In this document: positions 36,560-51,600 of the stretch, one piece after another
How the letters are laid out: each line of letters begins with the position of its first letter
Position numbering within the stretch: position 1 is the first letter of the stretch
Origin: Amaranthus tricolor
Taxonomy: Eukaryota > Streptophyta > Magnoliopsida > Caryophyllales > Amaranthaceae
NCBI RefSeq assembly: GCF_026212465.1
Contig: NC_080063.1
Span: forward strand, 6,923,202-6,987,201
Direction of reading: 5' to 3'
Length of the DNA: 64,000 bases
Translations under genes and position numbers: made by a program
The notes under the pieces: model-generated
The model's input: the letters and a program-made list of their open reading frames with translations, nothing else
Databases searched by the model: none
Told to the model about the DNA's origin: nothing

Positions 36560-36891
36560 AAAAGGCAAAGAACGAAAAATGAAGCTAGTCTGTAATCCTA
36601 GATTTCATCAACAGTTACGGCTGTGTTCCGCTGACTATTGTTTAAGTAGTTGAAGCACAAAAAAGCTGCCCCACGTTATGCATCCGTCTTGATGCTTTCA
36701 ATTCCATCATCAAACCTCTCTTCTCTTTGAGATCTGCAAGTCTCTTCTTGTTTTCCCCCTTCCTTATTTCTTTCACTGTTCATTTCACGTGTTCTTTGCT
36801 CCCCCAAAGTACACTATTTTTGTCCTTTTTTATATCACCTTTCTCTTCATTTGATTTCATCAATTTGCAGCTTTATTAATTCCTATTCTAG
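36560..36891 (+). promoter_or_regulatory. Putative 5' untranslated exon of the START-like gene
   Basis: A C/T-rich stretch (CATCATCAAACCTCTCTTCT and following) ends TTCTAG before GTATCT, a possible donor. The coding start at 38079 would be reached through a 5' untranslated intron of about 1.2 kb. This is inferred from composition only. Confidence 0.3.
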
Positions 36892-38078
36892 GTATCTATT
36901 TTCCCTCTATTTGTTCTTGCTTCTTTCAGGTCCTTCCTTATACAACTTCTACTTATTGCCTTTTACTTATTTGCTTTTTCTTTAATTTTTTCATTTCCTG
37001 TATTATTAGATTATTAGATTATGGTAACTTTGATTTCATTAATTGGGGTAAGTTAGGTTGGAGTATCTTTCTCTGGTAAATAGAGGTGTACATTTGAATG
37101 TTCGGTGGATTCTGTATGATATCTTTGGTCGGATTGATTTTGATCTTTTGATATTTATGTGCGTGTTATTTCAAGTTAAGTCGAGTGATACTTATTTTGG
37201 TTATTTGTATTACATTAGAATGTCTAAGGGGTTTTGATTGATTTTGTTATTTTGATATTTATATGCGTGTTATTTTAAGTTGAGTCAATTGATACTTATT
37301 TTGGTTATATGGTTTAATTCTAAATAGAGGTGTACATTTGCATGTCTGGTGGGTTTTGTATGATATCTTAGGCCAGATTAATTTGTTTCTGTGAATATGT
37401 AAATATGTTTGACAATCTGATTTAATTTTTTATATACTAGTTATTTACGAGTCAATTAAGTGATACTCTATTTTGGTTATTTGGATCAATTTTGAATAAC
37501 TCTATTGATAATAGAATTGAAGTCGGAAGCCTTCAACCACTACACCGGCTCATGAATAACGATAATTTGGATTGGAATGTGCCTCAAAAATTATATGCTA
37601 TATGGGTTTTATGTGGAGTTCACTTTTGTAATCTGGGTTTTTATATATCTATTAATAGTAAGAGTATTATGTTTCTTTCCATTGTTATGCTATTTGTGAG
37701 TTTTACCCTTATAGTAACTATGTCTATGCTACATAACTCTACTACTACAGTACTACAAATCTACATATAGACTGGATATAGACAGAAATAGAAAGAAAAA
37801 AAAAAAAAAAAACAGAACTTTCAAGCTCCTGCCATTTTTGTGCATTGAATTGTATTTGTAAAACAAAAAGTAGGCTTCTTTTTAAAGCATTATGGTACAG
37901 AAATGTTTCTGCATATAAATTACAAATTGATTACTGTTTTTTTAATTAATGAAGAGAATCTGATTCATTTGTCTCTACTATAATTTTTTCAGGTCTGATT
38001 GAGAATATTATTTTTGGTACTCATATTTTAAATCTAATCTTCATAGTCATCCTGTTTTTGGCTGATTGAAATGCAAAA

Positions 38079-41000
38079 ATGGTGAAAAAGGGAAAAATTG
38101 CTCTATATCGAGGGAGATTGGACGAAACACTAGCATCTGATGATCTAACGGATGCGAAAAAACTAAGAAATTTAGTTAAACATCATATTTTACAATCATC
38201 AGATAATAAAACATCAGGTTGGCAATTCTTTTTTAAGTTTTTGTTAGTTTTTTGTGTTTTAGTAGCCAATTTCTAGTGTCTTTTTTGTTACATTTTATTT
38301 TTTTATGAAGTTAATTTGTCTATTTATGATCTTGCAGAATATATTGATAGTATTACAGATAAAAGAACCCCAGAAGTATCGAATTTTCTTGAGATGCTGA
38401 GGAGTGCATCTGAAAATTATAATGCTTCATCACATGAGACTCATCATGCTACTTGGAAAGTAAGTAACCGATTTTTTTGGCCGTGAAGGACTATGGAAGG
38501 TTTTGAGCATGTTTAACATGTTTGACTGGGACTTAATACTAAATTACGCAATATATATTAAGTGTTTAAAGATATAATATCATAATTAATGAAATTGCAT
38601 AGGGGCTTTAAAGAATTTGTCAGTATTTAATCTGCCTCTGTGAAGGACAAGTTTGTAAATGGAATTTCATACCTTAAATGCAAAATAACCAAAAACCACG
38701 ATATTTTCGTACGCAGTTTTGTGTTTCCGACTGTAGGTTATTCTTGATCTAGAATACATAAAGGGATGTAGTTAAAGCAATATTTAGCTATTGTGAGAGT
38801 TTAGTGGTTTAATTCCTCATCCATTCGAGAGAGAGCAGGGGCAGAGCAAAAATTGGCAAATATTTTCAAGACCTATGCACTTTGGATATTTAAGTCCTCT
38901 ATTGTTTCATATCATTTGATATTTGAGGCCTCCTGTTTTTAGGTTAGACGGTCGGGCATGTTGTACATGTACATGCCCAGAACCTCCCCTAGCTTAGAGA
39001 GATGTATGGCTTAATTGTGAGAGAAGTTTTGTCATGTCCGTACATGTGAATTTCTGTTATTCAGAGGTTTAGAGAATTTTTTTTGAGCGAGTCGTGTGAT
39101 TTATGTGTACTCGTTGGCACCTCTAGTCTCAAGGTTGAGATCAAATAATAATTGGATTCTCTTCTTTGTTTTCAATTTTTGTCTATGATTTTTTAGTCCT
39201 TCCTCTGTGATTCGGAACTTATAGACATAGTTTTTGTTTTCTTTGATGAATTTCGTTTCCCCTTTTATCGATTTGATTTTGTTTCCATTAAAGATTAGGC
39301 CAAACTTTAGCATACATTAATACCATGCACTATATTACACTTTTTATAAGGTTCAATGAATGCTGCTGAATTAGTTGTACTCCTTCATTAGTTGAAACAG
39401 GATAACGAAGATTTTCGTGTCATGTACCGAGAGGGACCCGTAGGTTCTCCATTTCATTCACTACTTGTCGAAGGTTATATAGATGCTCCTATGGATGCTT
39501 GTAAGTGAAACTATTGCAGTCAAATTATATTTATATAGCATCCTTTCATTCTAATATATCACTCAGTAATTGAAACGTCTTCAAAAATACTCCGTTTTGC
39601 TCTTGGTAGGTTTATGTGTTTCCTGGGAATCAGCCCTCTATCCACGATGGTAACAATTATTCTCATCTTTTTGTGGGTGAAAACATTTCCGTTGTTACCA
39701 CTTGATTGTTTCTTTCGGCTTATCCGTCTAGGTTTCCTGAAACATTAGTTCCAACGTTCAAAGTTGCAGAAGCAAAGAGTTTACAGAAGGTCCGGATTGG
39801 TGAACAGATATCTTTAGTGAGGTTTGTAATGCATTATTATTAGAGTATATAACATATCCTGGGGCCTCAACCATCAGCTTAAGCTTTTGGTTGAGTTGGT
39901 TCCTTGACATGGTTTCGGAACCCAACGTGACAAGAGGTCACGGGTTCAAATCTCAACCATCCCTGATTTAAAGCGGAATATTCAGCGTCTTTGTGCATCC
40001 ACACTTCTAGCCCTATGGGCTCTCGTGTGAGGGGGCGTGTTAGAGTATATAATATATCCTGGGGGCTTCAAGCATTTTGGTTGAGTTGGTTCTTTGACAA
40101 TTATCTAAGTTTTTTAAAAGTTATTTTTCAGTACATATACTCGAACACATTTTGTATTGTATATTGAATGTTCTTTTACTCGTTGGAAGAAAGGGTGAAG
40201 CTTTCGTGGCCATTGTCAACTCGAGAGGCTCTTCTCCACTATTTTGAGTTTGAGTACTTGGAAGGTGATCTTCTTGTTGTACTCTTAAACACGGTAATTG
40301 CTTACATTACGCTAAGCATGAGAATCTGTTTTAGTTTCGATGCTGCTAATGTGAAAATAAAGGTGTTAAATATTCAATTATGTGTTGCATAGATTCCTGA
40401 TCCGGACAACATTCAAATGGAAACACATGGCTTCACCAATGACGGAATACCGAAAGCTGATAATACCGTAAGGATCGACATAGTTGGAGGTTTTGCCTTG
40501 CAGAAAGTGACAGAAAACAGGAGTTACTTTAGGTGTGTTATTCCTACTGCAATTGCCTTTTCATCACTACCTATTAAGCATTTGATTCTTTCAGGTATTA
40601 TATTGTATCAGATTGTCTTGGTTGGTGGTATCTTATAAGTAAATTTATAATTATGAAAAACCAATATAGACACAAAACCCGATTTTAAACTGACCCGAAA
40701 CACCTGACTTGAAATCAACCCAATGACCCTTATGAACACCTTTACTTATAAGTATCTTAAGATTTTGTCTGAAGACAAATTTACTATTTTGTTATGCTGT
40801 CGTTATACTCGACATATTTGCTATGTCCTGCCCACAATTGAATGCAATGACTATTAGTGGTTATCTGCTTGATATATCCTGATGGCAGAAAAATAAAATT
40901 ACCTATTCCTGGTTATTTTCATTCTTCCTTAACTCTGACCCAGGAAATTTTCTTATATGTGGTGAGCTGAATTGGAAAAGAAATGGATAAAGAAAATGAA

Positions 41001-44000
41001 AACGTATTTATTGCAAAATGTTGAAGAGTAGGAATTGGATATGTACGTATAATCCGGAAGAAAGTTTCTTTAAAGCTGTTATTAACTAAGAGAGACGGGT
41101 AAAAGAGGTGTTCAAAAAATTACAAATTTACAATTATCGAGAGGTTTGATTGGGAGAGAAATACCATAATACCCGAAGCACAATGTTCTGAAATCAGGTA
41201 AGAATTACATATGACCTTCATAAAAATGCAAGAAGTACCAAGACTAGTGAGAACAATAAAAAATTAAATCAGATGTTAGCCCTGCTAAATGCCTGACTGT
41301 TTTGATGACCGAATGAATGCTTATTTACTGTTTTGTATATATGTTTATTTAGACTGCTCGTCTTGTCAGTTTGTCTTTTGACTTGAATCTACTTGATGTT
41401 CGTAGGACAATAGGTAACTTGGACGTAAAACTGGACTTTGTTCCTCCATCGCTTATAAATTTCATATCAAGACAGTTGATAGGCAGTGGTTTCAGGTTCT
41501 ATAAAAAGGTATCGACAGCTCCTCTCTCTGCATTCTGATTTTGAAGTATTGAGAAATCCCAATTAACAGAACTAGTGTCACGTAATTCGCTAATCTCCTG
41601 GCGAATCACAAAAGAAGAAAGTGATTTATTATCGGTTTTGGGCTATTTTGAACGAATCATGAATTCAAAAGGCGAATTAGCTGGAATTATACTACACTGG
41701 ATATAACTATACTACTGATGGTAGAGCTTGGTAATACCTTGAGATGTTCATTTTTGTCGCTAACTGACGTTAATTCATAAGAATTGCTGGGTAACTAATA
41801 GAGACTTTATCTCGCTAATGAGCCGCCCTGTGCCTATTCCTTAGCCTGTCACAAATGCCGTTCTATTCCTTCTCTCTACCAGTCTTCCGATCAGCTGGCA
41901 AGTAGAAGTATTCGCTGGCGTCCAGCCTGCCACTTTTGTTTCTTCACATCTTTGAAACGGCTGTCATAGTTGAACCAGTATAAAACTATAAATAGCCCAA
42001 AATTCAAGATTGACCAATTGTACTATTGAATGTGTACTTCAAAATTGCTGTCACATTGTTCCAACCCCCGATGTGCTATGACGCAATTTCTCATGTGATA
42101 ATCGTACCTTTTTTTTATGTTCGTTTTTTCTACGATCGAATCCCCTCGTGTAATATCGAGTATGGGCACATTTTGTAATATGAATCCTAAATTAGTACGT
42201 GTGACTATGTCTATTGATCTCGCACGGTGGGAGTATATTCTTTAGTATGTTGGACACACGCCACATTCGTACTGATTTCGCCTTAACTGACTAGTGTTCT
42301 TAGGTGTAACACCCCGCTCGTAAGACCGCTAGTGACTACTCATGAAGACTGTAGACTGGCTCCACAGACCAACACAAGTCTTTTCAGCGCACTTTGACCT
42401 CACTCGTGGTCTCGTGCGCACCCAGGAAAATTTCCCAGGAGGTCACCCAGCTCCCATGAAAGAAGATGCACCTTGTTTATATGAATAGCCTATCAATCCT
42501 TTTTAAAGCTTAATTTGGGGTATCACATTAGGTACTTCTATAGTTAAAAGAAAATTTTCTCATTTTTTTTCAGCATTCTTGACATTTCTGATGTATGGAC
42601 AGACAGTTGCTTCTGTTTCTAATGGAGATGAAGATTTTTCTAAGGCCTTGAATGATCCGCTTTACAGTCGAATAAGAGAAGCTGTCTACTCAATTAATAA
42701 CTCAGAAGGGAATCCCAAAACACAAATCATTAAAGACAACGAGTTCATCAATACAGAGCAAAAAATAAACGCGCAGAGTGCTTTTAGAAATGACGATGAG
42801 AAGGTTGATGGAAATGATCATGTTAACAAATTTTCGATAGACTGCAAACAGATTAGTAACGAGATTGAGGAAGAAAACGTCAAAGAAAGCAAGGACCAAG
42901 TTAACGGATACTTATTGAAACACAAACCCGCTTCTGAAATCGAGGAAGAAGATTATAAAGGAAGCGATAATGATATAGTGAATAGTAAGGAAGATGTGAA
43001 GGGAGGATGCAATTCAAACGATCAACCTCCAGTAGTTTGTAACTTCCATAAGGATCCGTCGGTGCCTATAAGTCCGCAAGTTGAGAAAGCTCTCGGTGCT
43101 TTGGATAAAATGATCAGTGTCGTCAAAGAAAAGAGACTCAAACGTCAGAGTTGTAGCCAATCTGGCCATGATATAGAAGGGGGCAAGGCGTTATCAACCA
43201 TGGGTAAACTCGTGAAATTGGTAGATACGCATGGTACATTGATGGAAGAAATTGTAGCGAATGGCGTCAACGATGATGCTTTGAGGTAAATCTTTCCCTT
43301 TTCCTTTGCCTAACGAATACAATTGTAACAAAAAGGATTAGATTATTGTTGATCAGATTAGAACTCTATTAAGTCGTTAATGTGAAAGTGAAGGGATGGC
43401 AAAATGGGCGGGTGTGGATGGATGCGGTATGCCTCTTCCATATCCATACCCACCACTCATGGCGGGTAAATTTTCATATCCGCGTCTGTCCACTTAGGTA
43501 TGCATTTAAACTCATCCCCACCCACTATGGCCAACTGGGTATACCCATCATGGGTATTACTCACCTTATACACGTCTCACATTCACTCCAAGTCTAGATT
43601 ATATATTTTATAAATCCTTACAAATTTAATTGTACATCTAATTTTGTTTTGTCAATAATTTTTAATAAAAATATACAAATTTGATATTAGTTAGTACATT
43701 GTGGATATAGGGTGGACGGGTATAAGGAGAGGCAGGTGGGTATTGGCCATTGGGTGGGGCGAGTGGGTATGGGGCTGGGCATGTGGGTATGGGGCGGGTA
43801 AGACTTTATACCCACTATCCATTGGCCATGGCGGGTAGGAATTTTCATACTCATGCCCACCCACTATCCACCAAAATCATACCCCATATCGGCTCCAACT
43901 GGGGCGGATGCAGTGTGAAACTCGTATAATTTTACTTGTCTGAAACTCGTATAATTTTACTCGTCTGTCATCCTTAAAAAACGTTTTTCATGCATGTTTA

Positions 44001-44200
44001 CTTTCAGGTCAGAAAAAACGTATTTCCAAACCCAGGAAGCAAATTCGTATGTGGTAACTCCCGAACAAAATCCGCCTAACGGAAATAGTCCGTTAAACCT
44101 TGAAGCTAATGGCATTCATGAGAACAGCAAGAAGACTGGGCAAGCAAGAAAGTGGAGATTATGTTGCTTTCATCTTGTTCCTGGGAGACTGGTCTCATAA
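38079..44200 (+). CDS. START-type lipid-binding-fold protein, ten coding exons, 572 aa
   Basis: Exons: 38079-38217, 38338-38459, 39392-39500, 39610-39649, 39732-39821, 40194-40293, 40393-40532, 41406-41508, 42603-43285 and 44008-44200; phases agree throughout. Residues about 45-330 carry the plant START-like domain: VSNFLEMLRSASENYN, DNEDFRVMYREGPVGSPFHS, LVEGYIDAPMDACLCVSWES, VRIGEQISLVRVKLSWPLS, HYFEFEYLEGDLLVVLLNT, RIDIVGGFALQKVTENRSYF and KLDFVPPSLINFISRQLIG. Such domains form a lipid-binding pocket; ligand and location are unknown. The large exon 9 encodes a long acidic, Asn/Lys/Glu-rich, probably disordered region, then a helical part (SPQVEKALGALDKMISVVKE). The end (RKWRLCCFHLVPGRLVS) is basic with two cysteines and may contact membrane. 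The exon 9 acceptor is GGACAG before ACAGTTGC, since the earlier CAG leads to a stop. Introns hold a TRIM (5), an AATTCGC repeat and a Cassandra fragment (8), and a GC-rich element (9). Confidence 0.88.
39838..40099 (+). mobile_element. Complete TRIM retrotransposon, 262 bp, with 5-bp TSD
   Basis: The 5' LTR is 39838-39909 (TATTAGAGTATATAAC...CTTGACA) and the 3' LTR is 40038-40099 (TGTTAGAGTATATAAT...TTTGACA). ATTAT flanks both sides (39833-39837 and 40100-40104). Directly after the 5' LTR stands TGGTTTCGGAACCC, a changed form of the Met-tRNA primer-binding site TGGTATCAGAGCC. Just before the 3' LTR is the purine tract GAGGGGGCG. It has no coding capacity. The LTRs differ by about 10 bases of length and several substitutions. 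It sits in intron 5 of the START-like gene. Confidence 0.88.
41575..41695. repeat. AATTCGC repeat family, copy 1
   Basis: TAATTCGCTAAT and GGCGAATTAGCTGG flank a core containing CGGTTTTGGGCTATTTT and GAATTCAAAA. Related copies lie at 51365, 54385 and 56565. The ends are roughly inverted, as in a small MITE. Confidence 0.55.
42305..42457 (-). mobile_element. Cassandra LTR fragment (5S rRNA-derived)
   Basis: On the minus strand the segment reads GGGTGACCTCCTGGGAAATT, the 5S rRNA-like part, then CTGGGTGCGCACGAG, AAAGTGCGCTGAAAAGACTT and ends GAGCGGGGTGTTACA. This is the layout of Cassandra TRIM LTRs, which carry a 5S rRNA-type RNA polymerase III promoter. Only the distal part of the 5S-like region is present. 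It lies in intron 8 of the START-like gene. Confidence 0.7.
43392..43915. mobile_element. GC-rich hAT-like element (GGATGGCAAAATGGGCGGG)
   Basis: It begins AGGGATGGCAAAATGGGCGG and is built of GGGTATGGGGCGGG and TACCCACCA words in both orientations, with an AT-rich centre. The style resembles the element at 46042, which has an 8-bp target duplication. The right end is not clear (near 43900). It lies in the last intron of the START-like gene. The frame at 43382-43597 is not a gene. Confidence 0.5.
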
Positions 44201-46033
<1,833 letters not shown>

Positions 46034-46041
46034 GTCGCTGT

Positions 46042-46669
46042 TAGGGATGGTCATGGGGCGGGTCTGGCCAGACCCGGACCCGGACCCTATTTTTTTTGGA
46101 TCCAGACCCGGATCCGGACCCTAAGGGTCCAAAATTTTCAGACCCGGACCCGGACCCTACGGGTCTGACAGGGTCTAGGGTCCTTAATGGGTCCTTAATG
46201 GGTCTTATACAAAGCCTCTTTGATTTGTCAAAATTGAACCTTTTTCAAGTTTTTTTGTATTCTTGTAAGCAACTTATTATCGTATTACAAATACTTGTTC
46301 GAGTCCATGAAATTCAAATACAAAATAATTACTAAAACGTAAAAACACTTGTCTAAATACATGATTAAAAATCAAATATAAAAGACTAAATGAGAAACAT
46401 AGTGTATATTTCATAACATTAAAAATTACAATCCATAAAAATTAAATTTTGATCAATCTTCTTCAACTTCATCAAGATCTTAAAGGAAATATCAAACAAG
46501 TATAAGTTAGTTTTTGATAATGTACTGGATTTTTTAGATTTTAGAATGAAAATGGCCCACTCCCATCCATTTATAATATCATAATTCAAAAATATAAAAT
46601 TTAAAATTTAAAAGTTTAGGGTCTAAAAGGGGCGGGTCCTACAGGGTCTTGGACCCATGACCATCCCTA
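46042..46669. mobile_element. hAT-type non-autonomous element, 628 bp, with 8-bp TSD
   Basis: Both ends carry the perfect 16-bp inverted repeat TAGGGATGGTCATGGG. The sequence GTCGCTGT stands immediately before (46034-46041) and after (46670-46677). Inside each end are repeated GACCCGGACCC and GGGTC words; the centre is AT-rich and non-coding. The 8-bp target duplication places it with hAT-type transposons. The identical inverted repeats and target duplication suggest recent insertion. Confidence 0.9.
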
Positions 46670-46734
46670 GTCGCTGTCATTCCCTCCCCGGACCCTGCTA
46701 TAGTTTTATGGGCGGGATACACTAGGTAAGATGA

Positions 46735-47640
46735 TGATAAACTTACTTTCACTCAAAGATGAAGAATTTAACCAAAAGTTACCCTAAAGCAAAGTTAATG
46801 CTAATCTCAGGAGCTAGTTTTATTGATTAGTCCAACAAAGTATCTTTAAATAGGGTTATTAGCACAATTTAATGACTTTAATCGTATTTTATAGACACTA
46901 TTAATAGTAAAATCATACTTGAATTATAGGTTAAAACCCTAACTCTAAAAAGAGGATTTACTCACTATTCATGATAAAAAACAATAAGCAAAAATCCTAA
47001 AATGCTAAGCATGATAAAAGATGATAATAATGAAATTTTCAAGGAAAAACAATAATTAAACTATGAGAGACACGATTAAAGATTTAAGAAAGTAATATGA
47101 AGAACAATATTACTTTTATTAAAAGACAATTACTAAGAAAATAATTAAAGTTTGACAATAAAAGATTAAACTATTACAACTTATGTAAATTAATGACAAG
47201 AAATTAAAATAACAAGAGATAAAATGCAAAAGAAAGCTTCTAAGAATTAAACAATGTTTAATGGAGTACCAAAAAGAAGAACTAAAGGAGGAACAAGAAA
47301 AAAAGGAGGAGAGGTTTTAATCCCCTTTTATGCTTAAAGGAGCCTTAATCTAATTTCCTTCTTAAACATTAAATTAACCCTAAGAACTTAATGAAATAAA
47401 GATAACTAAAATAATACAAAACTAAAGTAATGAAAAAATAGTCGTAGCAATAGCGGACTTCAGCGACCGCTTTTACAACCAGAAAAACGAGTTTACTTTT
47501 TATGCTAACAATCACAGTAGATATCAAATGATCGTCATTTCTTGCTAGTAATACTCCACTGTACTAACAAAATTACTACATTTCCCTACAAAAATCTTAG
47601 GCAAAAGAAGGCAAAAGTAGTGGATGTCGTATTAATATAG
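46735..47640. mobile_element. LTR-retrotransposon-derived dispersed repeat, second copy
   Basis: Positions 46775-46960 align in order with 9280-9470 (CCCTAAAGCAAAGTTxATxC, TAGTCCAACAAAG, GGGTTATT, ATCATACTTGAATTATA). The rest is A-rich and non-coding. No LTR pair could be defined. Confidence 0.4.
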
Positions 47641-47661
47641 TCAACTAGTGTACTCATTATC

Positions 47662-48347
<686 letters not shown>

Positions 48348-48624
48348 TATACAAACCAAATGTTACTATTTAGGCATGAACTATTTCTGTAAGAGACGGC
48401 TTTACAATAGAAAGCTTCGTATTTTTATTTTCTCTTTATTTTATATTAATTGCACTATTTAACTATGTATGTATCGGAGATACGGTCTCTCACGACACAG
48501 AGCCCAGAGGGGATAAAAAGTGCAAACACAGAAACGCAACTTCTGGATTGTGTGCCAAGAAACTGGAAAAGGAAAGATTAAAGCGCTATTCACCAGTCTT
48601 GTAGCAAACTACGACTCTGCAAAA

Positions 48625-51600
48625 ATGGGTTGGATTTGGAGGGACGATGACGATTACGAACAACCCATCGAATCTAATTCTTTTGATGTTGCGAAATTCC
48701 AAAGGTCTAATGCTAACCCTAGTCCCCATTCAAGCGATCGATGTTCGACGAGGAGGATTGTGCAGTCTAAATGCAATACTGAGGAGGTCGAGCCTGGTAA
48801 ATTCATCAGGAGGTGCGAGAAAACGGAGCAGATTCTCAGGGATTGCGTCGGCAAGTCAGTTTTTCTTTCTCTTACTTTAATTTGTTTATTCTGCTTTCAA
48901 TTACTGAATTATTTGCTTTACACCTTTTGAATTTCGATTTACAAGATTGTGAGTGGTTTGTTTGTATTCCAATTGATTAGTAAGATAATAGAGATTCAAA
49001 AAAACATCAAAAAATCACACCGACAAATTTACGTGGTCACTATGAATGAGATAGCTACATCAAGATGAACCTTAAAGAAAACTTTAATGGCTGTTTTCTT
49101 TGTATCCTGTGTTTCTCTCTTTGTGAACTTGTGTTAAAAAACCCTAATGCCTACAATGAGGGGTTTAAAGCTCATAAAAAACCAATTAGGTTTAATTTAC
49201 CCACACCCTACAAAACGTGCGACACAAAATAATGAAGAGAACCGCTGAAGTAAAACAAGAAACTGCCTTCCCTGCGACTTTGGCGCACCAAACCACGGCT
49301 GCTGACTCACTACCGACTCGGTGGTGCCGTTTCCACCAAGGCAGTCTAGTCGGCTTTAACTACTAGAATCAACACCTGATTTCACCATCTGTGCCGACTT
49401 GTTAACACATATCGGTGTTTTGCCACTGGAAAACGCCTTGGCCAACTCATCTTCTCCCATGTCTAGCCACTTGTTCGAGTCACAAACACCAAGAGGTTTG
49501 TTATTTGTGCATATTTGAGTCTAACGGACAAGTAAATTACGAAGATATATGTTTTCATCATGTGTTTGTGATTGAGCTCCTCGTGCTCTCACCTTATACT
49601 TATAGTTGCAATTTGTTTCTCAAACACATATCTATGTTTATTTGATTAATGGTAGCTATTGAATACTTAGTGTCTTTGCTAACTTGTGTTGAATATCGGA
49701 GTAGTAACTCTTTATATCCCTTCCTTTATTTTTTTGTTGTGTGCATTAGAACATGCCACATGTAGGTGATTGTTTCAAATAGGCTAAGTATCTGAAGCCC
49801 TTGAGGTCAAATTAAAATGTAAGTCGCCAACAAGTCAACAACTATAATGAGTTTTCTTAGTGGTGAAATGCTCCAATGCCAGATTGATTTTGCTACAATG
49901 GAGTATGCAATAAAATTTAATTTTTGGGTTGATTCAAGTGGGAGAATAGGTAAAATAAGAGGATGTATGAAATGCGTGGATAAGACGAAGAGAGAGATTG
50001 AGCTTGTGGATGGTATTAGAAAAGAATGTAGATGAGATTAGGAGAAATGTGGGATCATAGACAAAGATTAAAATGTAATGAAATAAGTGAAACAACTAAA
50101 AGAGGAAAATTGGAGCAATTGATTGGGACAAAGTAGTAATAGATTATAGATATAGATTATGTCATATTTGTTCAGATGTGAGGACACTTGAAGATCATAT
50201 TGAAGCATGAGGGATTCATTTGCATGTTGATTACCATTTTCCTTCCCAATCATTCATTGTGGTGGACAAGAGTAAAGATAGAGATGTTTCATTTTATGTT
50301 GTCATTAAGTCTATATTTTGCCTTTGGGATTGCATTCTCTTGTATGGATTTGCGAATACGTTAGTGGTTTTTCCAACGGAATGCATAGTGTAATCTCTGG
50401 GAGTGCTCCAAAACCCAAAGGAATAGAGTAAATCATTGTGTAAAAACAAGACTGCATCACTGTATTGCAATTATATTTTCAAGGTTTTGGAGCTTAACTT
50501 GAGCAAAATAGCGTCCGCAATAACCGCAATATCATCCGTATTGACCGCAAAAGTTGTTTCTAGACCTTTGCCATGATGGAATACACATTTTTTCACTATG
50601 GAGGATATCTTTCTATGTTGTGGATACCTTTAATTAGCTCAATGTAGTTAGGAGATGATGTTTCTTGGGCGATTTCCTTGTGAAGCTATAAAAGCCTTTT
50701 ATGGTTTCCAATACTTTCTATTGTAATTAGTTCATGCTTCAAATAGATGTTACCACTACTTTTGGCTAAGAAACGCAGTCTTGGTGTAGTACACATGACA
50801 GACATCGAGGGTGGATTTTCAGATACTTAAGGCTGGGGACTTAAGGTGCTAATTTAATGACTTCGCGAAATGTTACATGGCTTGAAGATGGCTTCTCAAT
50901 AGATAATGTTTTTCTATAATGAGCCTGTTTAGTGTAAAACTTGGCATCTTTTTGCTAAATAGGTATAAAAAATTTGAACAGTGTCTTAATGGTATAAAAA
51001 ACTACCCACAACAACAGTTGAGTCTATTTTTTGGCTGATCCATCCTTGTATGCAACTCATCTTTCTTCGTCAGACTTTTTGGTATTACTATTTTGGGAAT
51101 CTTTTCGAAACTTTGTTAAGAACATCATTTTATGACCAAAACACCTTGTCAGTTCTTAGAAAGAGAGAACTGCTGGGATCTTGACTTTCTGCTTTTGCTT
51201 TTAGTAGCTTTCTTTGCGGTCAAATTTTTTGCAAGGAACATGTGGTTGTTTAGGGTTTTCATTGTCTTGGTTCACAGCCAAAATAAAATAGAAGTGAGAA
51301 CTCAGCTGACACACTCAGTTCCTACGTTCTGAAAATTTTCTTGCAATATATATTCTAAGTAGTCTAGCGTAATTTGTCAGCTAATTCGCTTTTTGAGTTC
51401 ACGATTTCGCTCAAAAGGGGCCAAATATTCCAAAACTCACCATTATTCACTTTTTAGATTCGTGAGAAGATTAGCAAATAATTGACATTGACCAAGAGCT
51501 CGATTGAGATTTTGGGTTACTTGGTTGGAGTAATTGGACTTAGTCTTCATGAAATGATTCACAGATGTTTGTTGTTGGACAACAAGATCAAGTTGGTAGG

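Noticed and set aside
39925..39965. A tRNA gene, because of GGGTTCAAATCTC
   Set aside because: No acceptor stem or full cloverleaf; the stretch is internal to the TRIM between primer site and purine tract.
42400..42457. A 5S rRNA gene
   Set aside because: Only the distal part of 5S is present and it continues into Cassandra LTR sequence.
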